NCBI RefSeq assembly: GCF_003105155.1
Contig: NZ_QETK01000037.1
Location: forward strand, 1 to 43,550
Length of the DNA stretch: 43,550 nt
Source of the DNA: Pseudomonas sp. SDI
GTDB taxonomy: Bacteria > Pseudomonadota > Gammaproteobacteria > Pseudomonadales > Pseudomonadaceae
Direction of reading: 5' to 3'
This document shows positions 8,813 through 16,545 of this stretch, one piece after another. The notes beneath the pieces are model-generated. The model saw only the letters and a program-made list of their open reading frames with translations, searched no databases and had not been told where the DNA came from. The translations under genes and the position numbers were made by a program. Each line of letters begins with the position of its first letter. Positions within the stretch are counted from its first letter, which is position 1.

Positions 8813-9315
8813 GAGGCCTCCACGACCTGATCAACTGACGCAACGGCCGCGCGCCGCAGGCGGCGGTAAACCCCGGACTCGCCGACCGGCTCGAAGCCAA
8901 ACCGGGCGTACAGCCGTTGCGCAGGGTTGTAATGTTCGACGCTCAGTTCACAGGCCAGCCCGCACGCATCCACGCGTTGCAGCAGTTCGGCGAGAATCGC
9001 GCTGCCGGTGCCGTGGCCAATACAGGCCGGCAACAGGGCAATGTCGATAAGATTGAGGGTGGTTTGCCCCCAGAACAGGTAGAGCCGGCCAATGGCCTGG
9101 CCCTGGCGCTCGATGACGAAGAACTCGCCGTCCGGGAAATGGGTTTGGTAATACTGATGCTGGGCGTTGAACTGCTGCAGCAGAAACGCCGCGATCTGCT
9201 CGCTAGACCAGCCGCTATGGCTCATCTCCTCGGCACGGGTGCTGGCGTACAACTGCTGCAAAAACGGCAGGTCACCTTGCGCGATCGGGCGAAAAATCAG
9301 ACCGGAGAGGTTCAT
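8809..9315 (-). CDS. GNAT-family N-acetyltransferase
   Basis: The 168-residue product has the GNAT fold: an N-terminal RPIAQGDLPFLQQLYASTR segment, a beta-4 strand ending LIDIALLP, the acetyl-CoA pyrophosphate loop IGHGTGSAI, and a late motif NPAQRLYARFGFEPVGE. The chosen start is ATG 9315 (MNLSGLIFRP), which begins directly with the first GNAT strand; an in-frame ATG at 9327 is also possible. It overlaps the downstream small gene by 4 nt. The acceptor is unknown. Because it sits inside a surface-protein cluster it could acetylate a protein or small molecule linked to export, but this is inference. Confidence 0.85.
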   Translation of the reverse strand: MNLSGLIFRPIAQGDLPFLQQLYASTRAEEMSHSGWSSEQIAAFLLQQFNAQHQYYQTHFPDGEFFVIERQGQAIGRLYLFWGQTTLNLIDIALLPACIGHGTGSAILAELLQRVDACGLACELSVEHYNPAQRLYARFGFEPVGESGVYRRLRRAAVASVDQVVEAS

Positions 9316-9428
9316 CGTGTGTAGCATCCCTGCTTGTAACGCTGCGTTGACTCGTTCGCCCAAACACCCACGTTCAGCGTGAGATCATTGTGATGGCATC
9401 ATATTCTAGTTGTTAGACAATCACATCA

Positions 9429-11528
9429 TTAAAATCCGCTTTCTCTTACACCGAGTGCGGCCATTCGTCGCCATGCAGATCCCAACAGCGACTCGCCCTT
9501 GCCCGTGAGCACCACAAGCCCGCGAATCGGGTGCGAGACGCGGGTCGAGGCGGCGTTATCCAGGGCAAAACGCACGCCATATTGCGCCTGTAGAGGCTGC
9601 GCCCGACGGTTCTCGTCGCGGCGTATCGCAATCGGTCCGTGGTGTTCGGAAACCAACGCCTCCTGATCGATGGCCGCGACCCCGGTGGTGTCGATATCGC
9701 TGAGGCTCACGCCGAGCGAATCGCGCAGCGGATCGTCGGCGACGAAGTGCCCACGGGCACCGGGCTCGACCCGCCAGAGGTCGGCTTCGGCCAGGTAGCC
9801 GCGCAGGCGCGCGCCCTCCTCCATCACCGACGCCAGTGGCAACTGCGCGGCGATCCAGCGCCCCGGCGCCAGGCCCACGGCCAGGTCGCGCACCACGCCG
9901 GCATGCGGCGCACGCAGGTTCAGGCGCTCACGCTGGGCGGCCAAACCACGGTATTCGGCCACGGCCTCGGCCAAGCGCTGTTCGAGAATGCCGCTGTCGG
10001 CGGCAGTTTCGCTGCGCCCAGCCTGGCGGCGCAGTTGCAACTGGGCAATCTCAATTTCGCGGCGAACGATCTGCAAGCGCGAATCCAGGTCGGGTGATTC
10101 GAGCACCAGCAGCAGTTCGCCCTCGGCCACACGCTGACCGTCGCGTACACGCATTTCGCGGATCCGCGCGGCGGTCGGTGCATGCAGCGCACTGAGCTTC
10201 GACGCCTCAAGCATCGCCGGCACTTCAACGTCGCTGCGCCATGGCACCAGCAGCAGTGCCAGCAAGGCCAGCAGGCCAAGGCCGAGCCAGAGCACCTTGT
10301 GCGGTTGCGCGCGTTCGCGTTGCTGCCACCAGTGCTGTGCTTCCTTATAGATCGGCAAGGCGATGAACCAGGTCAGCTCGACCAGCATCAGGAAGATCCC
10401 GAGCGCCTTGAAGAACAGGTGATAGACCGCCAGGGCGATGCCGAAAAACAGCACTGCGCGCCAGATCCAGGCGGCATAGCCCCAGCTCAGCAGGCGCCGG
10501 CGCATGGCCGCCGACCAGGGTTCCGGCGCCGGTTCGCCGTAACCGAACAGAGCCTCGCGCAAACGCCAGCGGCACAGGGCGAAGGCGCGCCCTTGCAGGT
10601 TGTCGACCGCCCACAGGTCGCTCAACAGGAAATAGCCGTCAAAGCGCATCAGCGGGTTGAGGTTGATCGCCAGGGTGGTGATCCACGTGGCACTGGCGAG
10701 CATGAAGGCCGCCGTGCGCCCTGCCCCGTCCGGCAATAGCGACCAGGCCAGCAAGGCAATACAGGCCAGCAGCAGCTCGGCGAGTACACCGCCCGCACCG
10801 ATCAGTAGGCGGGTGCGCCGGTCCTGCACGCGCCAGGCATCGCTGACGTCGGTGTAGAGCATCGGCAGCAGCACCATGAACGCCAGGCCCATGCTTGGCA
10901 CCCGACAACCGGCGCGCTTGGCCATATAGGCGTGGCCGAATTCGTGGCACAGCTTGGCAAACCCCAGGGCGATGGCAAACGCCGCCGCGCCGCCGAGGCT
11001 CAGCAAATGCGGAAAGGTTGCGAGAAAACGCTGCCAGTCGCGCAGTACCAGAAACAGCCCCAGGCCCAGCACAGCCGGCAGGCCGAAGCGCAACAGGTTC
11101 GGACCGAAACGCGCCAGCCACGGCCAGGTACGGTTGAGGAAGGCATCCGGGCGCCACAGCGGAACGCGGAAAAACAGGTACTTGTGCAACAACTGGGTCC
11201 ACAGCCCCTGACGCTGGCTCGCCGCTTTGTCGGCGTACCCGGCACGCTGCTCGGCGTCGCTGGCGGCGACCAGATCGTGTCCGCGCAAAAAGCGCAACAA
11301 TTCGTCGATGGCGGCTTCGGGCAGCAGCACACCCGGCTCGCGGTTGGCTGCTGCCAGCACCCGTGCCGGGTCGCCCAGCGCCCAATGCCGCAGCAAGCGC
11401 ATGGCCGGTGCACCGAGCTTGAAATAGCGCCCGCGCAGCGGGTCGGCCAGGGTCCATTGCGGGGCGCCATCCAGCCCTGCCGCACTCGGCGACAGTTGCA
11501 GATCCGGGCGCAGCGCCGGCAGCATCAC
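9429..11528 (-). CDS. Membrane M50-type metalloprotease fused to a HlyD-like arm
   Basis: This 699-residue protein has three parts. Residues 1-95 form a soluble head resembling the PqqD-like region seen in such proteins. Residues about 145-400 hold several membrane helices with the site-2 protease zinc motif HEFGH (195-199) and the second motif NPLMRFDG (291-298). From about residue 420 there is one further helix, then a lipoyl/HlyD-like hairpin (LHAPTAARIREMRVRDGQRV), a coiled coil (about 475-535) and a second half-lipoyl (LNLRAPHAGVV). The catalytic residues look intact. Its start overlaps the upstream adaptor gene by 4 nt (ATGA). The fusion suggests a protease that reaches into the periplasm and contacts an export conduit. 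Substrate is unknown; the adhesin is the obvious candidate by position. Confidence 0.88.
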   Translation of the reverse strand: MMLPALRPDLQLSPSAAGLDGAPQWTLADPLRGRYFKLGAPAMRLLRHWALGDPARVLAAANREPGVLLPEAAIDELLRFLRGHDLVAASDAEQRAGYADKAASQRQGLWTQLLHKYLFFRVPLWRPDAFLNRTWPWLARFGPNLLRFGLPAVLGLGLFLVLRDWQRFLATFPHLLSLGGAAAFAIALGFAKLCHEFGHAYMAKRAGCRVPSMGLAFMVLLPMLYTDVSDAWRVQDRRTRLLIGAGGVLAELLLACIALLAWSLLPDGAGRTAAFMLASATWITTLAINLNPLMRFDGYFLLSDLWAVDNLQGRAFALCRWRLREALFGYGEPAPEPWSAAMRRRLLSWGYAAWIWRAVLFFGIALAVYHLFFKALGIFLMLVELTWFIALPIYKEAQHWWQQRERAQPHKVLWLGLGLLALLALLLVPWRSDVEVPAMLEASKLSALHAPTAARIREMRVRDGQRVAEGELLLVLESPDLDSRLQIVRREIEIAQLQLRRQAGRSETAADSGILEQRLAEAVAEYRGLAAQRERLNLRAPHAGVVRDLAVGLAPGRWIAAQLPLASVMEEGARLRGYLAEADLWRVEPGARGHFVADDPLRDSLGVSLSDIDTTGVAAIDQEALVSEHHGPIAIRRDENRRAQPLQAQYGVRFALDNAASTRVSHPIRGLVVLTGKGESLLGSAWRRMAALGVRESGF

Positions 11529-12844
11529 AGGCCCACCGTCTGCCGCAGCGCCGCCAGTGGCCGGCGCAGCACGTACAGGGCCAGCGGTGCACGCTGGCCG
11601 AACAGCTTGGCGGTGCCGCGCAGGCCGATCCGTGGCGGTGCGTCGGTAAAGCGTGCATCCAGCCGGTAGGCCAACTGCCCGGCCGGGGTGTTCTGCGCCT
11701 CATAGGCGGCGCGCTCAAGCTCGGCGCCATGGCGGTGCAGTGGATCGCTGTCGAGGAACAGCGCCACTTCGGCACCGGGCTCCAGGCTGATGGCGTCGGC
11801 CACCGGCAGTTCGATACGCAGTTCGGCCTGGGCCGGGTCGGCGATTTCCAGCAGGCGCTCGCCGGTTTGTACTGGCTTGCCGGTCAGCCGTTGTGCGTCG
11901 GCGAACACCGCGATGCCGGCACGTTCGGCGCGCACTTCGGCGCGGGCCAGCAGGTCGCGGGCATAGTCGCGCTCGGCGCGCTTCTGTTCGACGCGGGCGG
12001 CCAGCAGGTCGAGCCGGGCGCTGGATTCGCTGTCGGAAAAGGCTCGCTGGGTATTGGCCTTGAGTTCGGCCTCGGCGACCCCGAGGGTACGCTCGGCGAC
12101 ATCGGCCTGGGCCTTGAGGCTGGTCGCATCGAAGCGCACCAGCACCTGCCCGGCCTGCACCGGCTGGTTGGGTTTGACCAGGAACTCGGCGACCACCCCG
12201 TCCAGCGGTGCCGCCACCACCTGACCATTGCGCGGCACCACTTCAGCCGGCGCCAGCACCGACTGGCGCACCGGCACCAACAGCACCAGCAGCGCCGCAG
12301 CGGCCAGCGCCCAGCGGGTCCTGGCCGGCCAGCGCAGGCGCCATGGCTTGCCCGGTTGCAGCGCCAGCCAGGCATGGCTGTAGCAGTCGCCGAGGTGACT
12401 GAGCAGGCTTTGCTCGGCCTCCACCCAAGGATTGTCGCGGGCCAGCCAGAGCCCGCCAAACACCAGCCCCTGGCGATCCTTCAGGGGTAGCCAGAATGCG
12501 GCGGCGGCCGACAGCGACTGCCAGTCATCGCGGCTGGTCTGGTCGAACGCTTCCGGGTTGAGCGGGCCGGCGCTATCGAGGCGGCCAGCTTTGGCCAACT
12601 GGCCGGCGGCGTGCTCGATGAAGGCCACGAAAGGGGCATTGGGTTCAACCACGCTGATACCGGTGAGCGCCTGCACCTTGCCGGCGATCAACAGCGCCGC
12701 GTGGCGGAAGGCGAACAGCGGCTGCGGGTCGTTGACGATACTGTAGCCGAGCGCCTCTACCGAGGTGGCGACGCGGGCTTGCTGCTCCAGGCGCAGGTAA
12801 TGCGCGAGCAGTTGTTCCATGGCATTGGGTACGGGGGCGTTCAT
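11525..12844 (-). CDS. HlyD-family adaptor with a GAF-like cytoplasmic N-terminal domain
   Basis: The 439-residue protein starts with about 170 soluble residues of alpha/beta character (LFAFRHAALLIAGKVQALTG, AAAFWLPLKDRQGLVFGGLW) that look GAF-like. One membrane helix follows (about 175-192, WALAAAALLVLLVPV). The periplasmic part has the lipoyl half GQVVAAPLDGVVAEFLVKPN, a coiled coil (about 245-310) and a second half with ADAQRLTGKPVQTGERLLEI. Ordinary HlyD adaptors have only a short cytoplasmic tail, so the sensory-type head is unusual. The gene overlaps both neighbours by 4 nt, so the three products are probably made in fixed ratio. No pump subunit is encoded nearby. Confidence 0.88.
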   Translation of the reverse strand: MNAPVPNAMEQLLAHYLRLEQQARVATSVEALGYSIVNDPQPLFAFRHAALLIAGKVQALTGISVVEPNAPFVAFIEHAAGQLAKAGRLDSAGPLNPEAFDQTSRDDWQSLSAAAAFWLPLKDRQGLVFGGLWLARDNPWVEAEQSLLSHLGDCYSHAWLALQPGKPWRLRWPARTRWALAAAALLVLLVPVRQSVLAPAEVVPRNGQVVAAPLDGVVAEFLVKPNQPVQAGQVLVRFDATSLKAQADVAERTLGVAEAELKANTQRAFSDSESSARLDLLAARVEQKRAERDYARDLLARAEVRAERAGIAVFADAQRLTGKPVQTGERLLEIADPAQAELRIELPVADAISLEPGAEVALFLDSDPLHRHGAELERAAYEAQNTPAGQLAYRLDARFTDAPPRIGLRGTAKLFGQRAPLALYVLRRPLAALRQTVGL

Positions 12845-13602
12845 GGCTGCTCGGCGAAGTGCGCGGTGCCGCTCATGCCGGCCAGCAGGCCGGCGCTGTT
12901 GGCCGGCACGGTGCCGATCAGCAGCAGGGTCTGGCTGCCTTCGTCGATGCGTGCGCCGAGGCGCTTGACCACGGCGTCGAGCGGTGTGCCGGTTTCGTCC
13001 GGAACGAAGCTGAATTTCTGTTCCGGCTTGAGTTTGCCAAGCCAGCGCGACGGCACCAGCAGGTGCACTTCCAGCGAGCGGTTATCGACGATCTCCAGCA
13101 GCGGCGCACCGCTGGCGACGCTTTCGTGGGCCTGGACCTTGCGCGACACCACCTGGCCGTCGAACGGCGCCTTGACCTGGCAACGCTGGACCTGCACCTG
13201 ATAGACCTGCGCTTCGGCAGCGGACTGCGCCTGGCGTGCTTCGGCCAGGGTCACTTCGAAGCGACCCACCGAGTTCAGGGCGGCCAGTTGCTGCTTGTTC
13301 TTCAGTTCTTCACGGGCGGCGCGCACGGCGGCGCTGGCGGCGTTCTGCTGGGCCTGGTAGGCGCTGCAATCGAAACGTACGAGGACGTCGCCCTTGTTGA
13401 ACGACTGGCCTTCGGCAAACGGTATGTCCGTGACCCGGCCGGACAGCTCGCTGGCCAACACGGCCTGGGAGCGGGCACGCAGCACTCCGCGCACCTCACT
13501 GGCGGTCGAGGTGGCGCCGTCGAGCAGCGGATCGCTCTCTGTTGCGGCCTGACACAGGCTGCTGGCCATCAGCAACGCCACCCACCACGCTCCCTGCTTC
13601 AT
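12841..13602 (-). CDS. Periplasmic adaptor subunit (RND/HlyD type), first gene of the export operon
   Basis: The product is 253 residues with an N-terminal signal peptide ending near SSLCQA. It has the first lipoyl half (ASELSGRVTDIPFAEGQSFNKGD), a short alpha-hairpin (about 85-135) and the second half (CQVKAPFDGQVVSRKVQAHE), then a beta-barrel domain. It is shorter than typical RND adaptors (350-400 residues) and lacks most of the membrane-proximal domain. The gene is the first in the minus-strand run and overlaps the GAF-HlyD gene by 4 nt. It probably bridges the periplasm together with the two HlyD-type proteins downstream; the outer-membrane partner is not in the window. Confidence 0.87.
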   Translation of the reverse strand: MKQGAWWVALLMASSLCQAATESDPLLDGATSTASEVRGVLRARSQAVLASELSGRVTDIPFAEGQSFNKGDVLVRFDCSAYQAQQNAASAAVRAAREELKNKQQLAALNSVGRFEVTLAEARQAQSAAEAQVYQVQVQRCQVKAPFDGQVVSRKVQAHESVASGAPLLEIVDNRSLEVHLLVPSRWLGKLKPEQKFSFVPDETGTPLDAVVKRLGARIDEGSQTLLLIGTVPANSAGLLAGMSGTAHFAEQP

Positions 13603-13678
13603 CTCGCTGCATCCTTACGTTTAATTGGTTGTATGAGGTCTGTATCGGTTGCCGCAGGGTAAACCTGAACACCATTGG

Positions 13679-14026
13679 TCAGTGGCGTGGGTAGCTTTTC
13701 TTGCCTGCCGGGGTCAGGCAGTAGACCCCGCCGCGCGGGCCGGTGCAAAACGCCCCGGTGCCGCAGGCGCAGCTATCGGCACGCCCCTGCCCGCCGAGGG
13801 GCGCAGGCCGGGCGCTATTGCCGAAGCGGCTGGCGCTGCAACGCTGCTTCGAGGCGCTGATTGAGCCGTCGTTGCACAGGAACAGGTCACCGTCGCAGCC
13901 GGCGATCCCGCCTTTGCGCCCTGAGCAGGGCTGGTTGGCGGCCATGGCATTGGCGCCGGCCAGCATCAGCACCAGCCCGGCGCCAAGCAGGCGCAGGGTA
14001 CTAGGCGGGGGGGCGAGGTGAGTCAC
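13679..14026 (-). CDS. Small Cys-rich secreted protein of unknown function
   Basis: This 115-residue protein uses a GTG start at 14026 preceded by GGAG at good spacing; the next in-frame ATG would cut the signal peptide. A signal peptide ends near GANAMA. The mature part holds about eight Cys in two clusters (SGRKGGIAGCDGDLFLCNDG, then CACGTGAFCTGPRGGVYC), so disulfides are likely. The motif LCNDGSISASKQRC recurs in small periplasmic proteins of Gammaproteobacteria with no assigned role. It lies 76 bp upstream of the adaptor operon on the same strand, but separate promoters are possible. Confidence 0.75.
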   Translation of the reverse strand: MTHLAPPPSTLRLLGAGLVLMLAGANAMAANQPCSGRKGGIAGCDGDLFLCNDGSISASKQRCSASRFGNSARPAPLGGQGRADSCACGTGAFCTGPRGGVYCLTPAGKKSYPRH

Positions 14027-14660
14027 GACTGAGACTCCAAAAAAAGTGGCCGGATGCTATCAATGTTTTCAATAGCGCGGAAGTGGGCCGCTGGTCGGTT
14101 TTGCAGATTATTTTCGGTGGCGGTGTCGAAATAACGGTAGCCGGGACGATCAGAGGGTTTAACCCGAGCAGACGTAGCGAACATGGACAGCTACCGCAAG
14201 CCGCAGGTGGTGGTTGTTTTTCATACCTATTCAAGTTTTGCCCGAGGGCTGGACATGTTGCTCGGGATCTGAGCAGGCATTCAGATGCGCCCCGCGCGCT
14301 CCCCAAACCCGCCAAATAAGCAAAAATGACCAGCGGGTCACATTTTTATAGCCACCTCTCCTACACTCAGCTTCGACCGTAAATACCGAGCCGGAACACT
14401 CGACCAGAAATAGTCGAAACTTTCCGACGCCACGGCAGGTCAGCAACAGAAGCAGGCCAACGAATCTGGACACACCCAGGCGCGGCCCACCCACCCGACC
14501 CAGCAGCCCGTTCATCGGCCAGGATTGCCGATTGGCGCAGCGCTTGCACGCACCCCCGGGGAAAGGGATCGCAAGAAGGCAGGACAACTCACAGAGAGAT
14601 TCACACACAGACATAACAACGGGTGACCCCACACACCCGCTACAAGGGACGGAGAGAAGT
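14027..14660. other. 634-bp intergenic region with a hairpin at 14322-14347
   Basis: No convincing gene lies here. The short open frames on both strands have no recognisable sequence and no good ribosome site. At 14327-14340 TGACC and GGTCA pair around AGCG, flanked by A5 on the left and, after a CA bulge, T5 on the right. The structure looks terminator-like in either direction, most cleanly on the minus strand where GGTCA is followed directly by TTTTT. The region must also hold the promoters of the minus-strand Cys-rich gene and of glgA; no clear -35/-10 pair was seen. Confidence 0.5.
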
Positions 14661-16223
14661 ATGATCAGTGCCGCTGTCGAACCTCATGTAGAACAGTTCA
14701 GAACCGAAACCAGCACCGCACTCAGCCAGGCGGACCTCGCCACGACAGCCAAGGCACCGGCCAGCGAAGCGCGACACAACCCGCACAAGCGCAAAGTGCT
14801 GTTCGTCACCTCGGAGATCGCCGACCTGGTCAAAACCGGCGGCCTCGGCGACGTCTCCGCGGCACTGCCCCGGGCCATGCGCCACCTGCACGACGTCCGC
14901 GTGCTGATCCCCGGCTACCCGCAGGTGCTGGAAAGCGACAACCCGATCCACCTGGTCGGCGAACTTGGCGGGCACGCCGCCCTGCCCCCGTGCAAGATCG
15001 GCCGCATGGACCTGGCCGACGGCCTGGTTATCTACGTACTCATCTGCCCCGAACTGTACCAGCGCGAAGGCACCCCCTACGGCGCCAACAATGGTCGCGA
15101 CTGGCCCGACAACCATATCCGCTTCGCCCGCCTGGGCCTGGCCGCCGCGGAAATCGCCGCCGGCGAAGGCATGGTCCACTGGAAACCCGACCTGGTCCAC
15201 GCCCACGACTGGCCCGCCGGCCTGGCCCCCGCCTATATGCACTGGCGCGGCCTGCGCACGCCAACCCTGTTCACCATCCATAACCTCGCCTACCAAGGCG
15301 TGGTCAGCCGCGCCTGCTGCCCGGAGCTGGCCATCCCCGACCACGCCCAGCACCAGGAAGGCATGGAGTTCTACGGCAAGCTGTCGTTCCTCAAGGCCGG
15401 CCTGGCCTATTCCAGTCACATCACCACGGTCAGCGCCACCTACGCGCGGGAAATCACCACCCCGGACTTCGGCTGCGGCCTCGACGGCTTCCTCGGCAGC
15501 AAGGCCCAGCAAGGCCTGCTCAGCGGCATTCCGAATGGCATCGACGAAAGCTGGGACTCGGCCACCGACAGCCACCTGAGCCACAACTTCAGCATCAACG
15601 ACTGGGACGGCAAGGCCGCCAACTGCCGCCAGGTGCGCGAACTGTTCGGCCTGCAGCCGTCCAGCGGCCCGCTGTTCGCCGTGGTCTCGCGGCTGGTCTA
15701 CCAGAAAGGCCTCGACCTGACCCTGGGCGTGGCCGAATACATCGTCGAGCAAGGCGGCCAGATCGCCATCATCGGCCGCGGCGAACCGGAAGAGGAGCAG
15801 GCCATGCGCGAGCTGGCACTGCGCTTCCCCGGGCAGATCGGCGTACGCATCGGCTTCAACGAAACCGACGCCCGGCGCATGTTCGCCGGCAGCGACTTCC
15901 TGCTGATGCCCTCGCGCTATGAGCCCTGCGGGCTGAGCCAAATGTATGCGCAACGCTTCGGCTCGTTGCCGGTGGCACGCAACACCGGGGGGCTGGCCGA
16001 CACCATCGAGAACGGCGTCACCGGTTTCCTGTTCAACGAGTCGAGCGTCGACAGCTACCGCGAAGCCCTGCACCGGGCGTTCTATGTGTACCGCAAGAAA
16101 CACCTGCTCAATGCCATGCGCTGCCTGGCGATGACCCAGCCGTTCAACTGGTGCCAGGCCGTCGAGCCTTATGCCCGCCTTTACGAGGAGCTGGTGGAAC
16201 GCGCCATGCTGAACGTCGGCTGA
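14661..16223 (+). CDS. glgA: Glycogen synthase (ADP-glucose type, GT5)
   Basis: GlgA transfers glucose from ADP-glucose to the non-reducing end of alpha-1,4-glucan. The 520-residue product carries the GT5 N-terminal substrate loop KTGGLGDVSAALPRA (about 60-75), a HAHDWPAGLAP segment, and in the C-terminal half SRLVYQKGLDL and PSRYEPCGLSQMYAQRFGSLPVARNTGGLADT, which hold the catalytic Glu and nucleotide contacts. ATG 14661 was chosen because GGAG lies just upstream and upstream sequence is not conserved-looking. About 45 extra N-terminal residues precede the KVLFVTSE strand, normal for Pseudomonas GlgA. It is the first gene of the glycogen operon, 13 nt before the treZ remnant. Confidence 0.96.
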   Translation: MISAAVEPHVEQFRTETSTALSQADLATTAKAPASEARHNPHKRKVLFVTSEIADLVKTGGLGDVSAALPRAMRHLHDVRVLIPGYPQVLESDNPIHLVGELGGHAALPPCKIGRMDLADGLVIYVLICPELYQREGTPYGANNGRDWPDNHIRFARLGLAAAEIAAGEGMVHWKPDLVHAHDWPAGLAPAYMHWRGLRTPTLFTIHNLAYQGVVSRACCPELAIPDHAQHQEGMEFYGKLSFLKAGLAYSSHITTVSATYAREITTPDFGCGLDGFLGSKAQQGLLSGIPNGIDESWDSATDSHLSHNFSINDWDGKAANCRQVRELFGLQPSSGPLFAVVSRLVYQKGLDLTLGVAEYIVEQGGQIAIIGRGEPEEEQAMRELALRFPGQIGVRIGFNETDARRMFAGSDFLLMPSRYEPCGLSQMYAQRFGSLPVARNTGGLADTIENGVTGFLFNESSVDSYREALHRAFYVYRKKHLLNAMRCLAMTQPFNWCQAVEPYARLYEELVERAMLNVG

Positions 16224-16236
16224 GGAGAGGCCCGGT

Positions 16237-16545
16237 ATGCCCTTACGGTCAAAGGATGCCTCGACCCACGGGGCCGCGATGCTCGACCCCGCAACAACCC
16301 GCTTCGCCCTCTGGGCGCCGGATGCGCGCAGCGACGACGGCTGGGCGCCGAGGACGCCATCGACGCCCCGGACTTCCTCCAGGAACTGTGCGCCGGGCCG
16401 GCACCTGTGGCTCACCCTGGCAAACGAGCGCAACCAGGCGCACCGGCTTGAAGCAGGCTTCGACACGCCGATCGGCGACAACCACTTACCGCCGTTCAGC
16501 ACCCTGGTCAGCCTTATCACCCTCACGGAGCCTGTACATGCCTGA
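16237..16545 (+). pseudogene. treZ: Internally deleted remnant of treZ (maltooligosyltrehalose trehalohydrolase)
   Basis: A 102-codon frame sits where Pseudomonas glycogen operons carry treZ (about 580 residues). Its first part reads HGAAMLDPATTRFALWAPDA, the N-terminal E-set start of TreZ-type GH13 enzymes. After DGW the sequence becomes low-quality (APRTPSTPRTSSRNC). The last part, LPPFSTLVSLI, resembles the end of a GH13 C-terminal domain. The whole (beta/alpha)8 catalytic barrel is missing. The stop codon still overlaps the malQ start (ATGCCTGA), as expected if the ancestral gene ended there. The N-terminal match is good; assignment to treZ rather than another GH13 gene rests on position. 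Confidence 0.7.

Noticed and set aside
14083..14319. Short open frames on both strands between the Cys-rich gene and glgA
   Set aside because: No ribosome site, no domain and mutually overlapping; treated as non-coding.
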